A DNA stretch of 64,000 nt from contig NZ_JAQIBD010000002.1 in assembly GCF_030347965.1 (NCBI RefSeq), positions 453,461 to 517,460 on the forward strand, read 5' to 3'. The notes beneath the pieces were generated by a model. It saw only the letters and a list, made by a program, of their open reading frames with translations, had not been told where the DNA came from and made no database searches. A program made the position numbers and the translations under genes. Shown here one piece after another: positions 9,304 to 18,514 of this stretch (positions within the stretch are counted from its first letter, which is position 1; every line of letters starts with the position of its first letter). Source of the stretch: Sulfurovum zhangzhouensis. Its GTDB lineage: Bacteria; Campylobacterota; Campylobacteria; Campylobacterales; Sulfurovaceae.

Positions 9304-10691
9304 ATAAGACAATTTTAGCTATAGATATCGGTTCTATTAATATATGTGCGATCATAGCTGAAATCAAGGATAATGGAAGAGTTCAAATACAAGGTCATGG
9401 CATCACAAGATCACAAGGTGTTAAAAAAGGTGCCATAACCAACATAGAACTTGCTTCAAAGTCAATCAAAAAGGCGCTTAACGATGCTAAACGCATCGCA
9501 GGCAGTAATATCTCATCTGCTATCGTTTCTATCTCAAATGCTTATGCAAAAAGCCTGAACTCCACTGGTGTTGTCAATATCCCTCATAAAGATATCTCTA
9601 TTAAAGAACTTGAACGTGTAATGAAAACTGCACTGTATAATGCAAATATCCCAAATGAATTTGATATCGTGCATGTGCTTCCTTATAACTTTAAAGTAGA
9701 TGATCAAGACTTTATCGAAGATCCATATGGGATGAATGCAAGCAGACTTGAAGTAGATGTCAATATCATTATGACACAAAAGTCTAATCTTGCCAATCTT
9801 ACCAAAGCTGTACGCTCAGCCGGTGTAGAGATCGAAGGAATTGTACTCAGCGGTTATGCATCTGCAATTGCCACAATGGACGAAGATGACAAAGAGCTTG
9901 GCGTAGCAGTCATTGACCTGGGAGGTCAGACAAGTAATCTTGTCATCCATACGGGTAACTCTATTAGATACAATGATTTCTTAGGCGTTGGATCAAATCA
10001 TATTACCAACGATCTTTCCATGGCGCTACATACCCCTTTGCAAATTGCTGAAAATGTCAAGTTACGTCACGGGAATCTTAGTGAAACAAGTAATGAAATC
10101 ATTGAACTTCCAATTATCGGTGATGAAGAGAGTCGAAACGGCGTCTCTCTAGAGATTGTACATTCAGTTATCTTTGCGAGAGTAGAAGAAACCTTAATGC
10201 TTTTAGCAAAATCCCTTGACAAAAGCGCACTTAGAGAGCAGATAGGTGCCGGTATCATACTGACCGGCGGTATGACAAAACTCAAAGGTATAAGAGAGTT
10301 GGCCCAATCTATCTTCCCGACGATGCCTGTACGTGTAGGATATCCTAACGAAGAGAAGATTGATGGTCTTTTTGATGAGTTAAAAAGTCCTGAGTTCTCC
10401 ACTGCCGTAGGTTTGATACTTTACAGTGCAGGTGGTCACACAGAATATGAGATCAACTTTAACCAAGAGTTGCTACACTCAAAAACAATCCATAAAGAAG
10501 ATCTCGGTGATATAAGAATCACACAAAAAAATGAACATAGAGAAGAGCGTAATGCACTTCATCCAAAACCGGAAACAAAGAGAGATGTAAATCAAGAGGA
10601 GAATATCATCTTTGATGATTTACCGGATATCAGTAAAGGAAATAATCATCCACTAAAAAAATTTGTAAATTGGGCGAAGCAGCTTTTTTAG
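9300..10691 (+). CDS. ftsA: Cell division protein FtsA (TTG start)
   Basis: Actin-like ATPase that tethers FtsZ to the inner membrane. Visible are the phosphate-1 motif AIDIGSINICAIIAE at the N-terminus, VAVIDLGGQTSNLVIH (phosphate 2), GIILTGGMTKLKGI (adenosine motif) and a C-terminal amphipathic helix (HPLKKFVNWAKQLF), the membrane-targeting sequence. The start is TTG, overlapping the ppiD TGA (TTGA), so translation is coupled. At 463 residues it is slightly longer than E. coli FtsA, owing to a charged linker before the tail. Confidence 0.96.
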   Translation: MNKTILAIDIGSINICAIIAEIKDNGRVQIQGHGITRSQGVKKGAITNIELASKSIKKALNDAKRIAGSNISSAIVSISNAYAKSLNSTGVVNIPHKDISIKELERVMKTALYNANIPNEFDIVHVLPYNFKVDDQDFIEDPYGMNASRLEVDVNIIMTQKSNLANLTKAVRSAGVEIEGIVLSGYASAIATMDEDDKELGVAVIDLGGQTSNLVIHTGNSIRYNDFLGVGSNHITNDLSMALHTPLQIAENVKLRHGNLSETSNEIIELPIIGDEESRNGVSLEIVHSVIFARVEETLMLLAKSLDKSALREQIGAGIILTGGMTKLKGIRELAQSIFPTMPVRVGYPNEEKIDGLFDELKSPEFSTAVGLILYSAGGHTEYEINFNQELLHSKTIHKEDLGDIRITQKNEHREERNALHPKPETKRDVNQEENIIFDDLPDISKGNNHPLKKFVNWAKQLF

Positions 10692-10723
10692 TAGAGCATT
10701 AACATCAAATAAAGGAGGAAAAA

Positions 10724-11869
10724 ATGGAAGATTTTGATATAGAGATAACAGAAGCTAAATCAAGTACGACTGGTGCTAAAATAAAAGCTATCGGCGTCGG
10801 TGGCGGTGGTGGAAATATGATCAACCACATGATCAATGAAGGGATAAACAGTATCGATCTCATAGTAGCCAATACTGACCAACAAGCTTTGGATAGTTCG
10901 ATTGCACCTTACAAAATGCAATTAGGTATCAATGCGACGAGAGGACTTGGTGCAGGAATGGTGCCTGATAAAGGTAGAGAAGCTGCATTAGAGAGTTTCG
11001 AGGATATAAAATCGATGCTTTCAGGTTCAGATATCGTATTTATCTCTGCCGGTCTAGGTGGCGGTACTGGAACAGGTGCAGCACCTATCATTGCTCAAGC
11101 GGCAAAAGAAGTTGGTGCATTGACAGTTTCTGTTGTAACTAGCCCATTCAAGTTCGAAGGACGCAAAAGAGCGAAACTTGCAAAAGATGGTTTGGAAGAA
11201 CTAAAAAGAGAAAGTGACTCTATCATTGTTGTACCAAATGAAAAACTCCTTTCTATAGTAGAAAAGAACCTTGGTATTAAAGAGAGTTTTAGAATGGTTG
11301 ACGATATTCTTGCTCAAGCAGTAGGCGGTATCTCTAAAGTGATCCTTTCTCATGGGGAAAATGATATCAACCTGGACTTTGCCGATGTTAAAACAGTAAT
11401 GAGTCACAGAGGTCTTGCTCTTATGGGTGCTGGATATGCATCAGGTAAGAATGCGGCTTATGATGCGGCAAAAGCGGCAATCGAGTCTCCGCTTCTTGAC
11501 AATATCTCAATTGACGGGGCAATGGGTGTTCTTGTTCACTTTGATATCCATCCAAATTATCCGATTATGGAAATTGGAGAAGCAATGAGTATTATAGAAG
11601 AGAGTGCCGATGAAGATGCTTCTGTAATTTTCGGTACAACTACTAATACCAATATGGCACCTGATGAAGTTAGGATCACTATTGTTGCTACAGGTTTTGA
11701 AGATCAAAGCGTTGTTGCTGAACCAACAGTAAAAAAACAAGAAACCCTATTGAGCAGTACAACAACAAACAATATCAATAACCTGAGATCAAAAATGGTT
11801 GTAGGTGGGTACAATGACAATGAAGATATACTTGATGTGCCTACATTCCTCAGAAAACAAATGGATTAA
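10724..11869 (+). CDS. ftsZ: Cell division GTPase FtsZ
   Basis: Tubulin-like GTPase forming the Z-ring. The 381-residue protein shows IKAIGVGGGGGNMINHM, VANTDQQAL, the tubulin signature GLGGGTGTGAAPIIA and a conserved C-terminal peptide (DVPTFLRKQ) that binds FtsA. A very strong AAAGGAGG ribosome site (around 10711) precedes the ATG, matching the high FtsZ demand relative to FtsA. A hairpin follows the gene. Confidence 0.98.
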   Translation: MEDFDIEITEAKSSTTGAKIKAIGVGGGGGNMINHMINEGINSIDLIVANTDQQALDSSIAPYKMQLGINATRGLGAGMVPDKGREAALESFEDIKSMLSGSDIVFISAGLGGGTGTGAAPIIAQAAKEVGALTVSVVTSPFKFEGRKRAKLAKDGLEELKRESDSIIVVPNEKLLSIVEKNLGIKESFRMVDDILAQAVGGISKVILSHGENDINLDFADVKTVMSHRGLALMGAGYASGKNAAYDAAKAAIESPLLDNISIDGAMGVLVHFDIHPNYPIMEIGEAMSIIEESADEDASVIFGTTTNTNMAPDEVRITIVATGFEDQSVVAEPTVKKQETLLSSTTTNNINNLRSKMVVGGYNDNEDILDVPTFLRKQMD

Positions 11870-11890
11870 TTCTCCATTTTCTCCTTTATC

Positions 11891-11918
11891 ATAAAGAGAG
11901 TTTCTTCCCTCTCTTTAT
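11891..11918 (+). terminator. Hairpin after ftsZ, probable terminator
   Basis: Perfect 10-bp stem (ATAAAGAGAG with CTCTCTTTAT) and an 8-base loop, 22 bases after the ftsZ stop. The downstream tract is AU-rich rather than pure U. Confidence 0.55.
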
Positions 11919-11998
11919 ATATATTATCATCTTATTTACCCTACTATTTACACTTTTTTGTTATGATTCCTCCACTATAAATTTAGAGGATTTAAACA

Positions 11999-12589
11999 AT
12001 GAAATACCTTAAGCAATTTTCAACTGTCGCCTCTGCCACTGGACTAGGTCTATTGCTCTCTACAGGACTCACAGGATGTGTCGGTGGAGGAGATCAACAG
12101 ACACAGGAACAACAGCAGCCAAAAGGTGCCTTTGTAATCATAGAAGAGACTGAGCCGGGAAAATACAAGATCAAAGATGAATTCCCTGCTGACGAGACTC
12201 GCATCGTACTTAAACAGCTTGATGGTACAGAAAGAGTAATGACGCAAGAGGAGATGAATGCTCTTCTCATAGATGAAGAGGCAAAGATTGATAATGGTAC
12301 ATCCAATCTTACACAGCCGCAGATGTCTTCTCAAGGTGGTATGGGACTTGGTGAAACGATCCTGGCAAGTGCTGCAGGCGCTATCATCGGGTCATGGATC
12401 GGAAGTAAGCTTTTTGGAAATCAAAATTATCAAAATAACCGTAAGGCTGGTTACAAAACGCCTTCAACCTTTACAAGAAGCCAAAACAGTTTTAACAAAG
12501 CAAAAACAAGTACTACAAGTTCGAAGAAAAGCGGATTTTTCGGAAGTAGTAAAACCGGCTCAGGAAGCAGCAGCTTCTTTGGAGGGTAA
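11999..12589 (+). CDS. UPF0323 family lipoprotein
   Basis: A 196-residue secreted lipoprotein: signal peptide, lipobox LTGC with Cys27, then a Gly/Gln-rich linker. A compact segment follows (AFVIIEETEPGKYKIKDEFP), then a glycine-zipper-like hydrophobic stretch (ETILASAAGAIIGSWIGSKLFG) and a Ser/Lys/Gly-rich tail. I recognise it as the Campylobacterota UPF0323 family (Cj0371/HP0232-like). It is followed 3 bases later by a glutathionylspermidine-synthase-like gene whose GGAGG ribosome site lies inside this gene's end. This mirrors E. coli ygiBC/yjfMC, where a DUF1190 lipoprotein precedes the same enzyme family. Function unknown. Confidence 0.88.
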   Translation: MKYLKQFSTVASATGLGLLLSTGLTGCVGGGDQQTQEQQQPKGAFVIIEETEPGKYKIKDEFPADETRIVLKQLDGTERVMTQEEMNALLIDEEAKIDNGTSNLTQPQMSSQGGMGLGETILASAAGAIIGSWIGSKLFGNQNYQNNRKAGYKTPSTFTRSQNSFNKAKTSTTSSKKSGFFGSSKTGSGSSSFFGG

Positions 12590-12592
12590 AGC

Positions 12593-13771
12593 ATGAAACT
12601 ACATAAAACAGTCCCTCTTGATACTGTTAACCTTGAATCACTTGGCTTTGTCTGGCATACAGACAGTGACAAGAGCAGTTATATCTCAGATGAACTGGTT
12701 GTCATCAATCCAATTGAGGCTGAAGCATACTATGAAGCAGGCAATATGCTTTATGAAATGTTCATCGAAGCAGCTCAATACGTCATTGACAACAATCTTT
12801 TTCATGAAATCGGTATTCCTTTCAACCTGGTTGAAATAATAAAAGAGTCTTGGGAAAATGATGTACATTGGCATCTTTACGGACGTTTTGATCTTGCTGG
12901 TGGGATTGATGGAAAACCGATCAAACTTCTTGAGTTCAATGCAGACACTCCGACCGCACTTTTTGAAACTGCTATTATCCAATGGGCTATCCTCAAAAAA
13001 AATGGCCTTGAAGAGACCAGTCAATTCAACGGCCTGTATGAAGCACTTGTAGAAAACTTTCAAAGACTTGTCACACTTGAAGAGAGTGTAGAGTCTTTTT
13101 ATGAAAAATATGATGGATGGAAGTTTCTCTTTACCTCGGTCAAAGGCAACGCGGAGGAAGAAAATACCGTCAAACTTCTTCAACACATCGCCAATGAAGC
13201 AGGATATGTGACTGAGTTTGCCTATATTGATGAAGTAGAGTTCTCAGAAGAAGAAGGGATCTTTTTTGAGGGAGAGAACTATGAACTGTGGTTCAAGCTT
13301 ATCCCATGGGAAGATATTGCTCTTGAAGAATCAGATCTAGCAATGATCCTTACAGATATTATCAAAAATCAAAAAGCGATCATCTTTAACCCGGCTTATA
13401 CCCTGCTCTTTCAATCTAAAGGTATTTTAAAAGTGTTATGGGATCTCTATCCTAATCATCCTTTATTGCTTGAAAGCTCTTTTGAGCCGTTAGAAGGACA
13501 AAAACAGGTAAGCAAACCGGTCTTTGGCAGAGAAGGCGGCGGTGTCACTATCATTGATGAACAGGGTAAGGAACTTGAGAATATACCTAGCGATTATGAA
13601 AATCATAAAATGCTCTATCAAGCCTATACAGAACTCCCAACGGATTCACAAGGATTCAGTTATCAAGCCGGAGTCTTCTATGCTTATGAAGCATGTGGAC
13701 TAGGATTTAGAAAAGGTGGTAAGATATTGGATAATATGGCTAAATTTGTTGGTCATATTGTGGCAGAGTAA
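12593..13771 (+). CDS. Glutathionylspermidine synthase-like ATP-grasp protein
   Basis: A 392-residue protein of the GSP_synth family (the C-terminal synthetase domain of E. coli Gsp; YgiC/YjfC). It is an ATP-grasp ligase that would join a carboxylate to an amine. Visible blocks are HLYGRFDLAGG, KLLEFNADTPTALFE, AIIFNPAYTLLFQSKGIL, KPVFGREGGGV and FYAYEACGLGFRKGG. It lacks the amidase half of Gsp. YgiC-type members may not make glutathionylspermidine, so the substrate is open. It is coupled to the upstream lipoprotein; the 3' end overlaps the convergent kinase gene by 32 bases. Confidence 0.88.
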   Translation: MKLHKTVPLDTVNLESLGFVWHTDSDKSSYISDELVVINPIEAEAYYEAGNMLYEMFIEAAQYVIDNNLFHEIGIPFNLVEIIKESWENDVHWHLYGRFDLAGGIDGKPIKLLEFNADTPTALFETAIIQWAILKKNGLEETSQFNGLYEALVENFQRLVTLEESVESFYEKYDGWKFLFTSVKGNAEEENTVKLLQHIANEAGYVTEFAYIDEVEFSEEEGIFFEGENYELWFKLIPWEDIALEESDLAMILTDIIKNQKAIIFNPAYTLLFQSKGILKVLWDLYPNHPLLLESSFEPLEGQKQVSKPVFGREGGGVTIIDEQGKELENIPSDYENHKMLYQAYTELPTDSQGFSYQAGVFYAYEACGLGFRKGGKILDNMAKFVGHIVAE

Positions 13772-15608
13772 ATGTGATCTCGTATCTTGTTCTGCCTTGA
13801 GTATCAATCGATAACTCTCCTTGCAGCTGATCAAGGACTAAAATATTGATCAGCTTTAACCCGAGAGAGCTCATTTCACTTTTCAGATCAAAACCTTTAC
13901 CATTATCTTCAATGACGAGTCTATACCTGCCATTATTCTGATGAAATGTAATAAAGATTTTACCTCCTCCTTCATCAAATGCATACTTGTGTGAATTGGT
14001 GATAATCTCATTTGCAACAAGACCGATATACACTGCTTCTTTGATAGAAAGAGTCACATCAACATCAATATCTATAGCTATATTCTTACCTTTACTTATA
14101 AAACTTTGATACAGATTATGGGCCAATGACTCCATATAGAGTTTCATATCAATCTGATCTAAATGTTCATCTAACGTCAGCATTTCATAACTTTTAGCAA
14201 TCGCATTCACTCTATTTCCAATATCATTGAGAATAGATTGATGATCATTATTCTGAATACTTTCTTTTTGTAATTTAATGAGGGAAAAAAGGATCTGAAG
14301 ATTATTTTTCACTCTATGGTGAACCTCCTGAAGCAGTAATTCTTTGGTCTTAAGTGCTTCACTCAGTTGTTTCGTTTTCTCTTCAACCTCAGCTTTAACT
14401 CGATCTTCTCGCATTTGTGACTCTGCAAGCAAAAGTCTATTCACTTTTTCTTTCTCTTGCTGTAAAATCATATAACGATCAGCAAAAGCAAGAGAAAGTA
14501 CAATAGCCTCAAACGAAGCTGCAATAAGAAATAGATTGTTATGTTCAACAAAAAGTGTACTTAGTCCCAATGAATCAGATATCACTCCGATATAAGAAAG
14601 GAACACGATAAAAAAACCGGTAATGTAAAGTCTTGCCTGTTTAGACCCTTTTGTATAGACATAGACTGCAACACTTAAATTAAAAATAAGTAAAAAAAGT
14701 GCAAATAAAGACGAAAGTCGATAACCAATAGCATCCGGCTCATGAAATATCATCATTGATATCGTAGCAGTGACAATATAAATGATAAATGTCCCATAAA
14801 GCTTCTTATAACGCTTAATATCCAAAAAATGCATTGCAAACAGAGCATTCGTTATCATAAGCAAATAACCTCTTATAATGGTTGCTTTGAGGTCAAGAAT
14901 AATCAGTTCTTTAGGTAAATAAATCTGTGTAAGTCCTACATATTTCAGTTGATAAGAGAGTAATGGAATGAGATAGAGTCCATAGAAAAAATAACTCTTG
15001 TCTTTAATGTAAAAAGAGATCAAAAAACTATAGATCATCAAGGCAAAAATAAACCCAACCAAAAATATGTCTGTAAACTGTTTTTCCTGATCCTGTTCAT
15101 GATAAGTGACTTCATCTTCCAGGGTAACCTTGAAATTGAGATAGGTATAGTCAGAGAACACTGTAGCATAATACGTTTTTGTAGTATGCGGCTCAAGTCG
15201 TATCTTATAATAGTGTAATTCTGTCCTATGGTCATCACGGGGATGTGCCTGTCCCTGTACATCCGGCTTAGAGAAAAGACTTTCACGGTATAAATGGATA
15301 TGTTCGATAAAAGGGGTACCAAAGAGTAGGATTTTTTCTTGAACAAACTCTGTTTGATTAGCAAAATCAAATTTGATCCAAACCTTTTTCTTACTTACAC
15401 CAGTAGTAATATAATCCTCATGATATGGCTGAAAGAGGTCTTGATCTATTATTTGAGAGAGAGTTTTATCATCTTGATCAATATAAACATCACTATATTT
15501 CAGTAGAGATATTCCGCTTTGATCAATATTAATCACTTCGGAATAAAGAAAAGATACACAGAAAAGGCATAGAAAGACTAATCTTTGAATAAAAACCCTT
15601 TTTTTCAT
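13740..15608 (-). CDS. 7TMR-DISM sensor histidine kinase (HisKA_2 type)
   Basis: A 622-residue inner-membrane sensor kinase. Order: signal peptide (1-23), periplasmic 7TMR-DISMED2-like beta domain (~25-165), seven membrane helices (~180-385), coiled coil, a HisKA_2 dimerisation domain with phospho-acceptor His in LLQEVHHRVKNNLQIL, and an ATPase domain with N box (EIITNSHKYAFDE), G1 (IEDNGKGFD) and G2-like SLGLKLIN. No response regulator is adjacent, so the partner is encoded elsewhere. DISM sensors often bind small carbohydrates, but the signal here is unknown. Confidence 0.93.
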   Translation of the reverse strand: MKKRVFIQRLVFLCLFCVSFLYSEVINIDQSGISLLKYSDVYIDQDDKTLSQIIDQDLFQPYHEDYITTGVSKKKVWIKFDFANQTEFVQEKILLFGTPFIEHIHLYRESLFSKPDVQGQAHPRDDHRTELHYYKIRLEPHTTKTYYATVFSDYTYLNFKVTLEDEVTYHEQDQEKQFTDIFLVGFIFALMIYSFLISFYIKDKSYFFYGLYLIPLLSYQLKYVGLTQIYLPKELIILDLKATIIRGYLLMITNALFAMHFLDIKRYKKLYGTFIIYIVTATISMMIFHEPDAIGYRLSSLFALFLLIFNLSVAVYVYTKGSKQARLYITGFFIVFLSYIGVISDSLGLSTLFVEHNNLFLIAASFEAIVLSLAFADRYMILQQEKEKVNRLLLAESQMREDRVKAEVEEKTKQLSEALKTKELLLQEVHHRVKNNLQILFSLIKLQKESIQNNDHQSILNDIGNRVNAIAKSYEMLTLDEHLDQIDMKLYMESLAHNLYQSFISKGKNIAIDIDVDVTLSIKEAVYIGLVANEIITNSHKYAFDEGGGKIFITFHQNNGRYRLVIEDNGKGFDLKSEMSSLGLKLINILVLDQLQGELSIDTQGRTRYEITFTLPQYDQQI

Positions 15609-15776
15609 ACTATAAATTATCCCCCTACTTCCTCTAAAAACAATACCTTTATAAATAATAATAAATAAAATTAAGAAAAGCTAGAAAAATGAAACTAATT
15701 TTAAACTTTATAATCCCTCTTATCTTATCAGTAACATGTATTGTCAAAAACTTTTAAAAAAATAGTATAAAGCCAT

Positions 15777-16646
15777 TTAGATATGATCGGGACTTTGAAG
15801 CAGTAACATATTTGATGGTTGAGTAGAATGACATTCAACTGAAACAACTTCAGGACTCTCACTATCCAATCTTGCCGCTGTCAGCTGTCCATTCCAAACA
15901 CATCCTGTATCCAATGCCAGAACATTTGCATCATTATAAAACCCCAATGCTGACCAATGGCCAAAAACAATCTTTAGATCTACAGATTTTCTATCAAGCA
16001 CATGGAACCATGGCTTCATCCCTTTCTCTTCAAGCTTTTTATCTGTAGGTGGGCCCTTTTGATCAAAATCAAGCCTGTGATCTTTATAGCAAAAACGCAT
16101 CTGTGTAAACGTACTCAAAATATAACGTTCTATATCATCAATGCTTGCTTTACGATCAAAACGATCATAGGTATGATGAAACATCTTCTTCAGCCATACT
16201 TTTACTTCAGAGTCACCTGATTGAAGCCGGTCTTCGATCTGTTTGGCATAACGTATCGCCATACCCAGATCAAACTCCGGAGAGATCCCGGCATGTGCCA
16301 TACAGTAACCTAACTGATAGTCAATATGTAAGAATTTCTGATGTCGTAACCAATGGATGTACTTTTCTACATGTGGTGAATCCAGGATAGGATCGATATA
16401 TTTGTTACGCTTTCTCACGCCGTAATAGGCTGCGATAAGTGATATATCATGGTTGCCGAGTACCAATTCGACACGGTCACGGATACTGTACACATACTCT
16501 AAAGTCGCTAAAGAGTCTTCACCTCTGTTGACCAGATCACCTACCAACCAAAGTTTGTCATTTGCAGGATCAAATTTTATCTTATCTAGTAATCTTTGAA
16601 AAGCATCATAACAACCCTGCAGGTCGCCTATCGCCCATACCGCCAC
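15777..16646 (-). CDS. apaH: Symmetrical bis(5'-nucleosyl)-tetraphosphatase ApaH (GTG start)
   Basis: Hydrolyses Ap4A to two ADP. A 289-residue calcineurin-like phosphoesterase with all metal-binding blocks: GDLQGCYDAF, GDLVNRGEDS, LGNHDISL, AHAGISP and FGHWSALGF. The start is GTG directly after the upstream gene's TAA, with an AAGGATT ribosome site inside that gene. It is the last gene of the run prmC-DUF4149-glycosylase-apaH. The 168 bases between it and the upstream kinase gene hold nothing I recognise. Confidence 0.95.
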   Translation of the reverse strand: MAVWAIGDLQGCYDAFQRLLDKIKFDPANDKLWLVGDLVNRGEDSLATLEYVYSIRDRVELVLGNHDISLIAAYYGVRKRNKYIDPILDSPHVEKYIHWLRHQKFLHIDYQLGYCMAHAGISPEFDLGMAIRYAKQIEDRLQSGDSEVKVWLKKMFHHTYDRFDRKASIDDIERYILSTFTQMRFCYKDHRLDFDQKGPPTDKKLEEKGMKPWFHVLDRKSVDLKIVFGHWSALGFYNDANVLALDTGCVWNGQLTAARLDSESPEVVSVECHSTQPSNMLLLQSPDHI

Positions 16647-17147
16647 TTATAATCCTTGTTGACATCCTAAGTTCTGACGATATTGTACTACTTTTTGCTC
16701 AAAATCCATAGCTGCATAAGCCGGTGATGGTGATGGTAGGTAGCAAGTCTCTATAGATAAGTGAGAAAAATGTTTTTTATAAAGTGCCTCTGCTTTCTTG
16801 CCTGTAAAACAGATCTTTTTTATCTTTGGATATTTTTCTAAGAGTCCTTCTATATCGTTGACCTCTTCATCCTCCAGAGAACTATCCAATGAATTATTCC
16901 TCTGACAAGAAGCGATCATATCCCAAAGTCCGACTTTTGCCACTTTAAGCAACCATATTTTCTGGTCCCGGTTATTGATAGGATAACCGGTTAACGCTTC
17001 CATAATCTTCCAAAACTGATTACGGGGATGACCATAATAAAAGTTATTCTCAAATGATTGGATACTTGGAAATGATCCAAGTATCAAAATCTCTGTGTCT
17101 TTAAAAACAATAGGCTTAAAAGGATGTTCAATAGACTCTTGACTCAC
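16647..17147 (-). CDS. DNA-deoxyinosine (hypoxanthine) glycosylase, UDG superfamily
   Basis: A 166-residue small uracil-DNA-glycosylase-fold protein. The block ILGSFPSIQSFENNFYYGHP followed by RNQFWKIM is characteristic of the hypoxanthine-DNA glycosylase family, which excises deaminated adenine for base-excision repair. A second motif, KKICFTGKKAEALYKK, and the closing LPSPSPAYA fit the UDG fold. It overlaps the upstream DUF4149 gene by 4 bases and abuts apaH. Confidence 0.85.
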   Translation of the reverse strand: MSQESIEHPFKPIVFKDTEILILGSFPSIQSFENNFYYGHPRNQFWKIMEALTGYPINNRDQKIWLLKVAKVGLWDMIASCQRNNSLDSSLEDEEVNDIEGLLEKYPKIKKICFTGKKAEALYKKHFSHLSIETCYLPSPSPAYAAMDFEQKVVQYRQNLGCQQGL

Positions 17148-17623
17148 TTACATGCCTTTTGCATATTACGAATCATCAAAACCAACAGTGCCAAAGAAAA
17201 TAATTTGAAGTTAAGTTCACTACCCTTGTGTGTATTGATAAAAGTTTGACTCTGTGTTGCAGTCTCTCCTGCCTGCTGCATCGTAATAATATCAGGCAGA
17301 TAATAGTGGGCAAACAGCATTCCCGTAGCTACCACAAAGAAAGTAGCTGCCTGTGTGATCCAGTCTCTCTCAAACTTTTTATATTTATACCCCTCATATA
17401 GAATTACGGCAACTACCACAAAGTTAACAAGATAGGAAAGGCGTACAAAGTTCTCTGTCATGATCTGACCTTCCTGATAGTGGGTGAGCACTTCACTCCC
17501 TAACCATGAAACGGTATTGAACGTCACTGGAGCTACTACAACACCTGCAAAAAGACCTGCACCCAGCATTACACCAAGCAATACCAAATATGCCATTGTT
17601 GCCATTCTAAAATATTTGCTCAT
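17144..17623 (-). CDS. DUF4149-like membrane protein
   Basis: A 159-residue protein with four predicted membrane helices (about 10-32, 60-80, 90-110, 138-155). It has the DUF4149-type opening GVMLGAGLFAGVVVAPVTF and conserved NFVRLSYLVNF. No catalytic motif is visible and the function is unknown. A good AAAGGAT ribosome site precedes the ATG, 2 bases after the prmC stop. Confidence 0.75.
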   Translation of the reverse strand: MSKYFRMATMAYLVLLGVMLGAGLFAGVVVAPVTFNTVSWLGSEVLTHYQEGQIMTENFVRLSYLVNFVVVAVILYEGYKYKKFERDWITQAATFFVVATGMLFAHYYLPDIITMQQAGETATQSQTFINTHKGSELNFKLFSLALLVLMIRNMQKACK

Positions 17624-17625
17624 TT

Positions 17626-18450
17626 TTATCCTTTAAACTTGATCACAAATCCCCTATCAAAACCTGCAAGGTCTTGATAGAACTCAATAAATTCTATCTC
17701 AAAATCTTTAACAAAGGCTTCTATAGGTGCTTTTTGATCATACCCCATTTCACAGGCAAGGTATCTGATACCACGGCGGGAAATATCCGTAATGATCTGT
17801 TTGAGAAGCTCATCACCTACTCTGCCGCCAAAGAGTGCTTCCTTAGGTTCATAGTCTACGACATTGGACTCCAGGATAAAATCTTCAGCAATATAAGGAG
17901 GATTGGAGACCACAAGTTCCAATGCTTCTGGTACTTCATCAATCAGATTGGATTTTCTCAGTTCAACCTGGTCTTGCAAACCAAACTTCTGAATATTCTT
18001 ACCCGCTACTTTAAGCGGTGTGTCACAGATATCTGTCGCGATAATATGAAGCTGCGGGAACTTTCTAGCCAGTACCACTGCGATCGCACCGCTGCCTATC
18101 CCTATCTCTGCCATGAGGGTGATCCCATCTTGTTCGATGATCTGTGCCACTTTCTCAATAAGTATCTCTGTTTCAGGACGTGGGATCAGTACGCCAGGTT
18201 CCACCTCAAGTTCAATATCATAAAAACTTGCTTTACCGACGATATACTCATAGGGTTCATGCTTGGCCCGCCGTTCTACCAATGCTTTATACCTTTCTAT
18301 ATCCGCTATCTCTTCATCAATATACATATGGAGATACAGACGCTCTTTCTCTAAATGATAGGCTAACAGAAGTTCTGCTTCAAAAAGAGGTCTTTCACAT
18401 GCTTCCATTAGCTCATTTTTAGCCCACTTCAGTGCTTGAGATATAGTCAA
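17626..18450 (-). CDS. prmC: Release factor glutamine methyltransferase PrmC (TTG start)
   Basis: Methylates the GGQ glutamine of release factors RF1/RF2. A 274-residue protein with a helical N-terminal domain (MTISQALKWAKNEL), ending VEPGVLIPRPETE before the catalytic domain. The SAM loop is AEIGIGSGAIAV and the signature is NPPY (VVSNPPYIAEDF). The only sensible start is TTG at 18450, preceded by an AAGGAAG ribosome site. Confidence 0.95.
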   Translation of the reverse strand: MTISQALKWAKNELMEACERPLFEAELLLAYHLEKERLYLHMYIDEEIADIERYKALVERRAKHEPYEYIVGKASFYDIELEVEPGVLIPRPETEILIEKVAQIIEQDGITLMAEIGIGSGAIAVVLARKFPQLHIIATDICDTPLKVAGKNIQKFGLQDQVELRKSNLIDEVPEALELVVSNPPYIAEDFILESNVVDYEPKEALFGGRVGDELLKQIITDISRRGIRYLACEMGYDQKAPIEAFVKDFEIEFIEFYQDLAGFDRGFVIKFKG

Positions 18451-18514
18451 GTAACTTCCTTTCTCTTCTTAGATTGTGCCTTTACTTTATATTGCAAGCA
18501 CTCTGTTAAATTGT

